Source: Pseudomonas sp. IAC-BECa141 (GTDB lineage Bacteria > Pseudomonadota > Gammaproteobacteria > Pseudomonadales > Pseudomonadaceae). From it: a stretch of DNA of 64,000 bases. Shown one piece after another: positions 30,196 to 37,086 of the stretch (the first letter of the stretch is position 1; every line of letters begins with the position of its first letter). A program made the translations under genes and the position numbers. The stretch lies in contig NZ_CP065410.1 of assembly GCF_020544405.1 (NCBI RefSeq), positions 5,146,001-5,210,000 on the forward strand, written 5' to 3'. The notes beneath the pieces were generated by a model. The model was given only the letters and a program-made list of their open reading frames with translations. It did no database searches and had not been told where the DNA came from.

Positions 30196-31001
30196 TGATC
30201 GGTCTGCTCAAACGCAAGGGACTGGGCGTACAGGATTTCCCAAGATTCGGCGGTTTCAGTTTTCTGTTCTACCTGTACCTCTACGCGCCGATCGTGGTGC
30301 TGGTGGTGTTCTCGTTCAACGCCAACCAGTCGGCCACGGTATGGACCGGTTTCAGCCTCGACTGGTATCGCGCCGCATTCGCCAATCAGGCGCTGCGCCA
30401 GGCGGCCGGCAACAGTCTGCTGATCGCGGTGTGCGCCAGCATGGTCGCCACGGCGATTGCCACCCTGGCGGCCCTCGGTACCTCACGGGGCGCGAAGTTC
30501 AAGGGCCTGCAACTGTCGATGGGCGCGATCATGCTGCCGCTGGTTCTGCCGGAAATCGTCGTCGGCGTCGCCACGCTCGCGCTGTTCTCAACCATCGGCC
30601 TGTCGCTCGGCTACGGCAATCTGATCATCGCCCATACGGTGTTCTGCATTCCGTTTGCCTACCTGCCGATCCGGGCTCGGCTCAACGACATGGACCTGTC
30701 GCTGGAACAAGCCTCGGCCGACCTGTATGCCGGCCCGTGGCGGACCTTTCGCAAAGTCACCCTGCCGTTGCTGATGCCGGGGATTTTCTCCGGGCTGATG
30801 CTGGCCTTCATCGTCTCGCTGGATAACTTCGTGATCTCGATGATGGTCTCCCAGGCCGGCACCACAACGCTGCCGATCTTCATCTTCGGCCTGTTGCGCA
30901 TGGGCGTGACACCCGACGTCAACGCCGTGTCGACCCTGATCCTGGGCGTCTCGGTGCTGTTTGTCAGCCTCTCTTACCTGCTGGGCAAAAAGAACGCCTG
31001 A
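30192..31001 (+). CDS. ABC transporter permease (PotC/PotI-like)
   Basis: A 269-residue inner-membrane protein, the second half of the permease pair. The EAA loop reads EQASADLYAGPWRTFRKVTLPLLMPGIFSG, and helices such as YLYLYAPIVVLVVFSFNAN match PotC/PotI. It starts within the stop codon region of the first permease (ATGA overlap), so the two are translated together. Confidence 0.9.
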   Translation: MMIGLLKRKGLGVQDFPRFGGFSFLFYLYLYAPIVVLVVFSFNANQSATVWTGFSLDWYRAAFANQALRQAAGNSLLIAVCASMVATAIATLAALGTSRGAKFKGLQLSMGAIMLPLVLPEIVVGVATLALFSTIGLSLGYGNLIIAHTVFCIPFAYLPIRARLNDMDLSLEQASADLYAGPWRTFRKVTLPLLMPGIFSGLMLAFIVSLDNFVISMMVSQAGTTTLPIFIFGLLRMGVTPDVNAVSTLILGVSVLFVSLSYLLGKKNA

Positions 31002-31028
31002 ACCTTCCAAGAACCGTGGGGAAATAGC

Positions 31029-32075
31029 ATGAGCAAGTGGATAAAAAGCGTCGGCACTTCGTTGTTTCTGACTGTGCCGCTGGTCATGGCCGGGAGTGTT
31101 CAAGCCGCCGAAAAACTCAACGTGGTGAGCTGGAGCGGTTACTTTTCACCGGAAATTCTCGCCAAATTCCAGAAGCAGACCGGCATCGAAGTCACCGTCG
31201 ACTCCTACGACTCCAACGAGACGCTGCTGGCCAAACTGAAACAGGGCGGCGCCGGTTACGACGTGGCGATTCCCTCGCACCAGTTCATTCCGATCCTGAT
31301 CAAGGAAAACCTGCTGGAGCGCTTCGATCCGGTCAAGGAGCCGTACTACGCCAGTGTGGTCGACAACCTGAAAAAACCGACCTGGGATCCGGAAGGCGCC
31401 TATTCGGTGCCGTTCATCTGGGGCACCACCAGCGTGGTGCTCGACAGTGGCCGCTACAAAGGCCTGGCCGACAGCTACAAAGTGCTCTATGAGCCGCCGG
31501 CCGAGTTGCAGGGGCGGATCAACATGTTCGATTCGGTCAGTGACATGGTCGACATGGCCAGCCTGTACCTGAACATTCCTCTGTGCAGCGAGGACCCGAA
31601 ACAGATGCAACAGATCCTCACGTTGCTCAAGGCGCAGAAGCCATTCGTCAAGACCTACAGCTCCAAGGCCGGCTCAATCCGCGAGAACCTCGCCTCGGGC
31701 GAAATCGATATGTCGATGTTCTGGGGCGGTTCGTCCATGCGCGCCCGCGAGATGAAACCGAGCCTGAAATATCTGTATCCGAAAGAAGGAGTGCTGGCCT
31801 GGGTCGACAACATGGTCATCCCCGCCGGCAGCAAGAACCCGGCGAATGCCAAGGCGTTCATCGCGTTTCTCAGCCAGCCGGAAAACTCGGCGATGACCCA
31901 GAACTTCCTCAAGCATCAGAGCCCGATCAAAGGCGTCGAACCGTTCCTCGATGCGAGCCTCAAGGATGCACCGGAACTGCATATTCCCGAGGGCACCCAT
32001 GTGGTGTTCAGCAAGACCTGCGGTGAAGGCGCGATCCGTCTGGCCGATCGTATGTGGACCAACCTGATGCGTTGA
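31029..32075 (+). CDS. Periplasmic polyamine-type substrate-binding protein (PotD/PotF-like)
   Basis: A 348-residue secreted protein with a signal peptide ending near VQA (about residue 26), then LNVVSWSGYFSPEILAKFQKQTGI, the typical PotD/PotF start. KQGGAGYDVAIPSHQFIP and FIWGTTSVVLDSGRYKG follow. It delivers its ligand to the permease pair encoded just upstream. The ligand may be a polyamine or an acylated polyamine, given the amidase next door; this is inference. Confidence 0.9.
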   Translation: MSKWIKSVGTSLFLTVPLVMAGSVQAAEKLNVVSWSGYFSPEILAKFQKQTGIEVTVDSYDSNETLLAKLKQGGAGYDVAIPSHQFIPILIKENLLERFDPVKEPYYASVVDNLKKPTWDPEGAYSVPFIWGTTSVVLDSGRYKGLADSYKVLYEPPAELQGRINMFDSVSDMVDMASLYLNIPLCSEDPKQMQQILTLLKAQKPFVKTYSSKAGSIRENLASGEIDMSMFWGGSSMRAREMKPSLKYLYPKEGVLAWVDNMVIPAGSKNPANAKAFIAFLSQPENSAMTQNFLKHQSPIKGVEPFLDASLKDAPELHIPEGTHVVFSKTCGEGAIRLADRMWTNLMR

Positions 32076-32082
32076 TTTCTAC

Positions 32083-32110
32083 CGCCCCGGCACGAGGCCG
32101 GGGCGTTTTT
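32083..32110 (+). terminator. Hairpin terminator between the binding-protein and amidase genes
   Basis: A perfect 9-bp stem CGCCCCGGC/GCCGGGGCG with an ACGAG loop and a run of five T. It may cut amidase expression relative to the transporter rather than fully separating the genes. Confidence 0.85.
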
Positions 32111-32136
32111 CCAGCCGTCTGAAGGGCGCCGTCGTC

Positions 32137-33591
32137 ATGAACTCCAATAACATCAGCGAACTGGTCCTGTTGCCGGCCATCGAGCTCGCCGAACGCATCC
32201 GTCTGCGGCAGGTTTCCTGCCGCGAAGTGATGCAGACCTATCTTGCCCACATCGACCGGTACAACTCGTCAGTCAATGCACTGATCAGTCTGCAGGCGCC
32301 GGAGGATCTGTTGGCCCAGGCCGACACACGTGACGCAGAACTGAGCCGGGGCCAGTACCGAGGCTGGATGCACGGCCTGCCCCACGCCATCAAGGATCTG
32401 TCGCTGACCTGCGGCATCCGCACCACGCTGGGCTCACCGCTGTTCAAGCACTTCATTCCCGAGCGTGACGGGATCATGGTCGAGCGGATCAAGGCTGCCG
32501 GCGCGATCATCATCGGCAAGACCAACACCCCGGAATTCGGCCTCGGTTCGCAGAGCTACAACCCGCTGTTCGGCGCCACCGGCTGCGCCTTTGACCCGAG
32601 CAAAACCGCCGGCGGCAGCAGTGGCGGCGCGGCGGCGGCACTGGCGATGCATCTGGTGCCGGTGGCCGATGGCAGCGACATGATGGGCTCGCTGCGTAAC
32701 CCGGCAGCGTTCAACAACATCTTCGGTTTTCGTCCATCTCAGGGCCGCGTGCCGTTCGATGACAGCGCCGATCTGTTCTTCGATCAACTCGGCTATGAAG
32801 GGCCCATGGCGCGCAGTGTGCGTGATGCCGCGATGCTGCTGTCGGTGCAGGCCGGTGGCGATGCGCGGGCACCGCTGTCGATCAGTGAACCCGGTGAGGC
32901 CTTTGCCGCGCCGCTGGAACGCGACTTCACCGGTACAAGGATCGGCTGGCTCGGCGATTTCGGCGGGTATCTGCCCATGGAGAACGGCATTCTCGCGTTG
33001 TGTGAAAGGACCTTTGCCGACTTTGAAAGCCTGGGTTGCCATATCGAGTCGGTGCGTCCGGAGTTTGCCCCTGAGAAGCTGTGGAGCAGTTGGCGTACCT
33101 TGCGCCACTGGATGGTCGCCGGATCCCTGGGCGCTGCTTACGCCGATCCGCAAAAACGGACGCTGCTGAAACCGGAAGCCTGCTGGGAAGTGGAAAACGG
33201 TCTGAAGCTCTCGGCCAGCGAAGTGTTCGCCGCCTCGGTGGTGCGCAGCGACTGGTATCGGGCGATCTCACGCTTGTTCGAGCAATACGACTATCTGCTG
33301 CTGCCCAGCGCGCAGGTCTTCCCGTTCGACAAGACACAACCCTGGCCGACCGCGATCGAGGGAGTGAGCATGGACACTTATCATCGCTGGATGGAGGTGG
33401 TGATTCCCGGCACGTTATCCGGTTGCCCGGTGGCGAACGTCCAGGCCGGCTTCAATGCCCGGGGTTTGCCGATGGGGTTGCAGATCATCGGCCGGCATCA
33501 GGCGGACTTCGCCGTTCTGCAACTGGCGCACGCGTATGAGCAGGCCAGTCGCTGGTTCCTGCGCTGCCCTTCGCCACTGTTGAACGCCTGA
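32137..33591 (+). CDS. Amidase signature family hydrolase
   Basis: A 484-residue Ser-cisSer-Lys hydrolase cleaving an amide bond. The catalytic Lys is in HAIKDLSLTCG, and the amidase signature reads AGGSSGGAAAALAMHLVPVADGSDMMGSLRNPAA, with the nucleophilic Ser in the GS-LRNPA part. It lies 61 bp behind the binding-protein gene, so it may process the imported ligand, for example an acyl-polyamine or another amide. No secretion signal is seen, which fits action in the cytoplasm. Confidence 0.88.
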   Translation: MNSNNISELVLLPAIELAERIRLRQVSCREVMQTYLAHIDRYNSSVNALISLQAPEDLLAQADTRDAELSRGQYRGWMHGLPHAIKDLSLTCGIRTTLGSPLFKHFIPERDGIMVERIKAAGAIIIGKTNTPEFGLGSQSYNPLFGATGCAFDPSKTAGGSSGGAAAALAMHLVPVADGSDMMGSLRNPAAFNNIFGFRPSQGRVPFDDSADLFFDQLGYEGPMARSVRDAAMLLSVQAGGDARAPLSISEPGEAFAAPLERDFTGTRIGWLGDFGGYLPMENGILALCERTFADFESLGCHIESVRPEFAPEKLWSSWRTLRHWMVAGSLGAAYADPQKRTLLKPEACWEVENGLKLSASEVFAASVVRSDWYRAISRLFEQYDYLLLPSAQVFPFDKTQPWPTAIEGVSMDTYHRWMEVVIPGTLSGCPVANVQAGFNARGLPMGLQIIGRHQADFAVLQLAHAYEQASRWFLRCPSPLLNA

Positions 33592-33637
33592 TTTTGATAA
33601 ACGGTTGAAAGCGTAGAAAAAATTTTGAAATTTACGC

Positions 33638-33666
33638 TTGACGCTTTTCCATTTCAGGGGAATAAT
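33638..33666 (+). promoter_or_regulatory. Sigma-70 promoter of tRNA-Met
   Basis: TTGACG (33638-33643) and AATAAT (33661-33666) are 17 bp apart. A GC-rich discriminator follows, typical of stable-RNA promoters. The tRNA starts 11 bp downstream of the -10. Confidence 0.8.
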
Positions 33667-33677
33667 GCGCGCCACTT

Positions 33678-33754
33678 GGCTACATAGCTCAGTTGGTTAG
33701 AGCATAGCATTCATAATGCTGGGGTCCGGGGTTCAAGTCCCTGTGTAGCCACCA
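33678..33754 (+). tRNA. tRNA-Met (anticodon CAT, elongator type)
   Basis: A 77-nt cloverleaf: acceptor GGCTACA pairs with TGTAGCC, the anticodon loop TTCATAA carries CAT, the T-loop is TTCAAGT, and CCA is encoded. Similarity to E. coli metT/metU favours elongator Met rather than the lysidine-modified tRNA-Ile2. In PAO1, from memory, tRNA-Met lies next to ychF; here about 10 kb separates them. Confidence 0.95.
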
Positions 33755-33760
33755 AGTACT

Positions 33761-33795
33761 AAAAACGGCTTACCGAAAGGTAGGCCGTTTTTTTA
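33761..33795 (+). terminator. Terminator of tRNA-Met
   Basis: AAAAACGGCTTACC, a GAAA loop and GGTAGGCCGTTTTTTT form a stable stem with a T-run, 6 bp after the tRNA. Nearly the same hairpin recurs at 35795-35827 and a shorter version at 38939-38970. Confidence 0.92.
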
Positions 33796-33933
33796 TGCCT
33801 CGAGAAAAGCGATCCTCCGGGCGAACTGACCAGATTCCGTAGGACCAGGGTGCGAAAGACGTACGAAGAGGATTTTTCGTTCGAGCAAGCACCGGAATCG
33901 AATTGATCGCCGTTCAGCCTGACCGACAAGCTC

Positions 33934-33957
33934 CCCTGTCTCGATCCCAAGACAGGG
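33934..33957 (+). promoter_or_regulatory. Inverted repeat over the bacteriocin ribosome binding site
   Basis: A perfect 8-bp inverted repeat, CCCTGTCT (33934-33941) and AGACAGGG (33950-33957), with an 8-nt spacer ends 7 bp before the bacteriocin ATG. The right arm contains the AGGGA ribosome binding site, so an RNA hairpin would hide it. The sequence ACAGGGAAT also fits most of the RsmA/CsrA consensus ACANGGANGT. An operator role is an alternative. The LexA half-site spacing does not fit. Confidence 0.5.
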
Positions 33958-33964
33958 AATTGTC

Positions 33965-35212
33965 ATGGACCTGGACAAATACCTTTTCGACGATGAATGG
34001 CATCGAAAGCGCTGGAATGGCGGTGCCTCGTGGGCCACCTGGAATCCACCCCAAGAGCCAGAACCCCTCTACGTTCCAACAGATGAATGGCCCACCCCAA
34101 AACCCCGCGACGATCTGGTTTTCGCCAAATCCTGCACACCGGATAACTGGTGTCGAACGGATGCCGGCACGACACCCGAGCCCGCCTCAAGTTTTGGCAA
34201 GGTCATGGTGGCGGGCGCCATGCGTGTTCCTGCTGCCAGCCATGACGTAGCGAAGGCAATCGGCGCTGATCTGGCCCTGGGGCGCATGGCCGGTGGTGGC
34301 ATCCTGCAGCAGCGTCTCAACTGGGCCCTGCGTGTCGCCGGCGGCCCGGCCAGTATGCTCATCCTCGGGATGCTGCCGACCCGAATGGGCGACGGCACGC
34401 TCTACACCGACGATCAACTACGCACCTTGTCTCGCGCAACCACTCGCGTGCGCTTCCAGTTCCGACGCGATGCCGAAGGCGTCATGCAGGTCTACGGCAT
34501 CCACACCGGAGCCTCAGACGACGACTCGGTACGTACCGTAAAAGTCCAGTGGAACAGCGACAAGACCGCCATGGAGGCGAAGCTCAACGGCATCACCATT
34601 CTGTGGACACCGCAACGCGGGCCGCTGGGAGCGATGCCGCCGCTGGTTTATCCGGAGCACGGCGAGCCACTGAGCACGATCCTCGTCCACCCGATCGCCG
34701 CGAACACCGACAGCCAGATAGAAATCCTGCCCGGCGAAGACATCACCGCCGAAGATTGCATTCTGGTGTTTCCGGCGGAGACCGGACTGAAGTCGTTGTA
34801 TGTGGTGTTTTCGAAACCGGCCAGGTTGATGCCGGGGATGGTGACGGGGGTTGGGGAGGATGTTACCGGTGTATGGCTTGACCATGCCCGGGCGGGATCT
34901 GGCGCGCCGATCCCAACCAGCATTGCCGATTCGCTAAGAGGCCGTGAATATTCCAGCTTTGATTCATTCAGGCGCGCCTTCTGGGCCGAAGCCTCAAAAG
35001 ATACCAGGCTAGCCGAGCAGCTCAGCGAAGACAGCCTGGAGCGCATGCGCAACGGAAAGGCACCTCGCGCCCGATTAGCTGATGCAGTCGGCAAGAGAAT
35101 CTCTCACGAAATTCATCATGTGGAACTGATATCTCAAGGCGGCGAGGTCTATAACGTTGACAACCTCAGAGTCCACACCCCCAAAAATCACGTCGAAGTA
35201 CACCAGGATTGA
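33965..35212 (+). CDS. S-type-pyocin-domain bacteriocin with HNH DNase (colicin E9-like)
   Basis: A 415-residue protein. Residues about 50-80 carry a CTPDNWCRTDAG...FG motif common before pyocin-S domains, about 100-285 is the S-type pyocin translocation-like domain, and about 290-415 is a colicin E2/E7/E8/E9-type nuclease. The metal/catalytic pattern is complete: HH 384-385, His409 and His413, with ISQGGEVYNVDNLRV between. No TonB box or receptor-binding domain of usual size is present, so it is shorter than classical S pyocins. It would kill related cells by degrading DNA. Immunity genes follow at once. Delivery by another route, such as a T6SS cargo, cannot be excluded. Confidence 0.9.
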   Translation: MDLDKYLFDDEWHRKRWNGGASWATWNPPQEPEPLYVPTDEWPTPKPRDDLVFAKSCTPDNWCRTDAGTTPEPASSFGKVMVAGAMRVPAASHDVAKAIGADLALGRMAGGGILQQRLNWALRVAGGPASMLILGMLPTRMGDGTLYTDDQLRTLSRATTRVRFQFRRDAEGVMQVYGIHTGASDDDSVRTVKVQWNSDKTAMEAKLNGITILWTPQRGPLGAMPPLVYPEHGEPLSTILVHPIAANTDSQIEILPGEDITAEDCILVFPAETGLKSLYVVFSKPARLMPGMVTGVGEDVTGVWLDHARAGSGAPIPTSIADSLRGREYSSFDSFRRAFWAEASKDTRLAEQLSEDSLERMRNGKAPRARLADAVGKRISHEIHHVELISQGGEVYNVDNLRVHTPKNHVEVHQD

Positions 35213-35221
35213 GGTAACTGC

Positions 35222-35491
35222 ATGAGCGACCCTTTCATCAAAAACAACTTTTCTGATTACACCGAACAAGACTTCGTTGAGTTCATTGACGAGATCAGAA
35301 AGGAAGACAAAGCACCGACAGATGACCGTGCAGATATTCTATTGCTGCACTTCAACGAGATCGTTGGGCATCCGAGCAAGATGGACCTTATCTACTACCC
35401 TGAGCCAGGTGCTGACACGTCATCCTCTGGCATAGCCCGCACAGTCGCGACATGGCGTGAAGCAAACGGGCTGCCAGGATTCAAGAAATGA
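35222..35491 (+). CDS. Colicin E-type DNase immunity protein 1
   Basis: An 89-residue acidic protein of the Im2/Im7/Im8/Im9 family: ISDYTE-like start NFSDYTEQDFVEFIDEI, then HPSKMDLIYYPEPGAD (the conserved helix III with DLIYYP) and TVATWREANGLPGFKK. It should bind and block the nuclease domain encoded 10 bp upstream. The GC content is lower than that of neighbours, as usual for transferred immunity genes. Its HPSKMD differs from the common HPSGSD, which may affect specificity. Confidence 0.92.
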   Translation: MSDPFIKNNFSDYTEQDFVEFIDEIRKEDKAPTDDRADILLLHFNEIVGHPSKMDLIYYPEPGADTSSSGIARTVATWREANGLPGFKK

Positions 35492-35742
35492 AGATCTATG
35501 AGAAAACCATTTCTGACTACACGGAAGCCGAGTTCATTGAGTTTCTGAACTCCGTGCTGGCGGCCAATACAAGACCTGATGAAATACTTGACCCTCTAAT
35601 TTTTGAGTTTGAACGTCTCAGTGAGCACCCGGCAGGATCTGACTTGATTTACTGGCCAAAGGATGGCGCGCAATGCACTCCCGAAGGCATCACAGAAACG
35701 GTGAAAAAGTGGCGCGCTACCAACGGACTGCCTGGCTTCTAG
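35488..35742 (+). CDS. Colicin E-type DNase immunity protein 2
   Basis: An 84-residue second Im protein starting MKIYEKTISDYTEAEFIEFLNSVL, with EHPAGSDLIYWPKDGA and TVKKWRATNGLPGF. It overlaps the first immunity gene by 4 bp. The two differ markedly in helices I-II, the specificity region, so they probably neutralise different nucleases. One is the cognate partner; the other may protect against a related DNase bacteriocin. Confidence 0.92.
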   Translation: MKIYEKTISDYTEAEFIEFLNSVLAANTRPDEILDPLIFEFERLSEHPAGSDLIYWPKDGAQCTPEGITETVKKWRATNGLPGF

Positions 35743-35755
35743 CAGTAACCATCCG

Positions 35756-35787
35756 GCATTCATAGTCAAAACCGCTGCGCACCACCA
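35756..35787 (+). pseudogene. Possible decayed tRNA-Met 3' half
   Basis: GCATTCATA (35756-35764) equals the tRNA-Met anticodon region at 33707-33715. After a gap, TCAA-CC-CTG-G-A (about 35766-35780) resembles the T-arm and acceptor, and CCACCA (35782-35787) matches the tRNA end. Exactly 11 nt separate CCACCA from the hairpin CGGCTTACCGAAAGG in both places. The collinear order suggests a remnant of a duplicated tRNA end; each piece alone could be chance. Confidence 0.5.
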
Positions 35788-35794
35788 GGCCGCC

Positions 35795-35827
35795 AAAGCG
35801 GCTTACCGAAAGGCAAGCCGTTTGTTT
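35795..35827. terminator. Terminator after the immunity genes, near copy of the tRNA-Met terminator
   Basis: CGGCTTACCGAAAGG at 35799-35813 is identical to 33766-33780, and the closing arm CAAGCCGTTT differs at two positions. It ends the bacteriocin operon and overlaps the stop codon of the convergent DUF2817 gene. Confidence 0.85.
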
Positions 35828-36932
35828 ATCCCTCGCCCGCTAAAGCCCTGAGCCCCTTCGCCCATATCTGCCGCGTGCGCAATCCCACCATCGCCCGCCA
35901 GTCCGGATCCGCCGGATAGAACTGCTCCAGCAGGTTCAACTTGATCGCCCGCCCGGTCGCATCCAGCGGATCGCCGTGCAGATGCAGCCAGTGATCATCG
36001 CGCAAGTAGCGATGTACATCCGGCCCCGGGTAAGTCCCGCACTCGATCACAAACGGCATCAACTGCACTCCCGGCAGCGCATCGAGCAGCGCCTGCGAGG
36101 TGTACCCGGTGGCGGTCGCCGCAACACCGGTTTCGCTCAAGGTTTCGGCACCGGTGTGCAGGGTATAGAGCCATGGGCCATAGATCGATTGCGCTTTGGC
36201 TAACGCCGGATACGGCCCTCGGGTGATCGTCAGCAGCATCGGATGGCCATACTCGCCGGCGCCGGTGTGCAAGTCGAAACACATCACGGTTTCAGCACCG
36301 GCCAGATGATTCTCGATGATTGAATGCAACGTGCGATTCGACCAGCTCGGCGCAAGTCCGCCAAAAAACAGTCCGTCGGGATGACTGTGCTGGCCACCCT
36401 CGACAATCGACATGACGGCCGGCCAGCCATGCTTGGCGATTTGCGCATCAAGCAAGCCATCAGCTTTTTGCCGCTCGGGGCCGTTCAAATCGGTGCAGGC
36501 GTAAATTTCATGCAGAGTGGCGTATGCCTGGTTATCCGGAAGCGGTCGGTTGAAATCCAGATGATTGCGGTTGAGGTCGATGTTGTCTTCGTTGACCCGC
36601 CGCAGCCATGCCGTGCCCCACGGGTTGATCAGGTGAATCATCACCACCGCGACATCCTTCGCCAGCGACTCCTGCGTGAAATGCTTGAGCCAGTCGATCT
36701 GGCACTCCGAACCGTAATAACCCTCAACCCCGTGGGTGCCGCTGAGCGCCACCAGGCGCCGCTTGGCCGATGGATCCCCCAGTACCGCGACATCGGTACT
36801 CAAAGACTCGCCAAACGGCCCATTGAGCGGATGCGCGTACGAAGAGAGCGTTGCGCCCGCCCCCTTCGCGGCGGCCAGAAAGCGCTCGCGCTGTTCGCGA
36901 TAGCTGGGCCGGGTCGGAAACTCGTTGTGCAT
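35826..36932 (-). CDS. DUF2817 family (M14-like metallopeptidase fold) protein
   Basis: A 368-residue protein with the DUF2817 pattern: LSGTHGVEGYYGSECQ (His and Glu fitting zinc ligands of M14 carboxypeptidase folds), MIHLINPWGTAWLRRVNEDNIDLNRN, and a third histidine in CFDLHTGAG. It is likely a cytoplasmic peptidase or deacylase/amidohydrolase; the substrate is unknown. It is divergent from ggt and convergent with the bacteriocin operon. Confidence 0.82.
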   Translation of the reverse strand: MHNEFPTRPSYREQRERFLAAAKGAGATLSSYAHPLNGPFGESLSTDVAVLGDPSAKRRLVALSGTHGVEGYYGSECQIDWLKHFTQESLAKDVAVVMIHLINPWGTAWLRRVNEDNIDLNRNHLDFNRPLPDNQAYATLHEIYACTDLNGPERQKADGLLDAQIAKHGWPAVMSIVEGGQHSHPDGLFFGGLAPSWSNRTLHSIIENHLAGAETVMCFDLHTGAGEYGHPMLLTITRGPYPALAKAQSIYGPWLYTLHTGAETLSETGVAATATGYTSQALLDALPGVQLMPFVIECGTYPGPDVHRYLRDDHWLHLHGDPLDATGRAIKLNLLEQFYPADPDWRAMVGLRTRQIWAKGLRALAGEG

Positions 36933-37086
36933 GGCGACCTCTTGTTGATTGTTCTGGCTTCACGTTTGCCCATGACCCTACAGAAAATCCGCCAAGGCAT
37001 GAAGGACAAAGATACCTGCGGTTTGCGTCGTACACGGTCGGCCGATACAGTCCGTCAGACTTTTATCCCACGGACGGAGAGCCCGC

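Noticed and set aside
33934..33957. LexA (SOS) box in front of the bacteriocin gene
   Set aside because: CTGT and ACAG are present, but 12 bp apart rather than the 8 bp of the LexA site.
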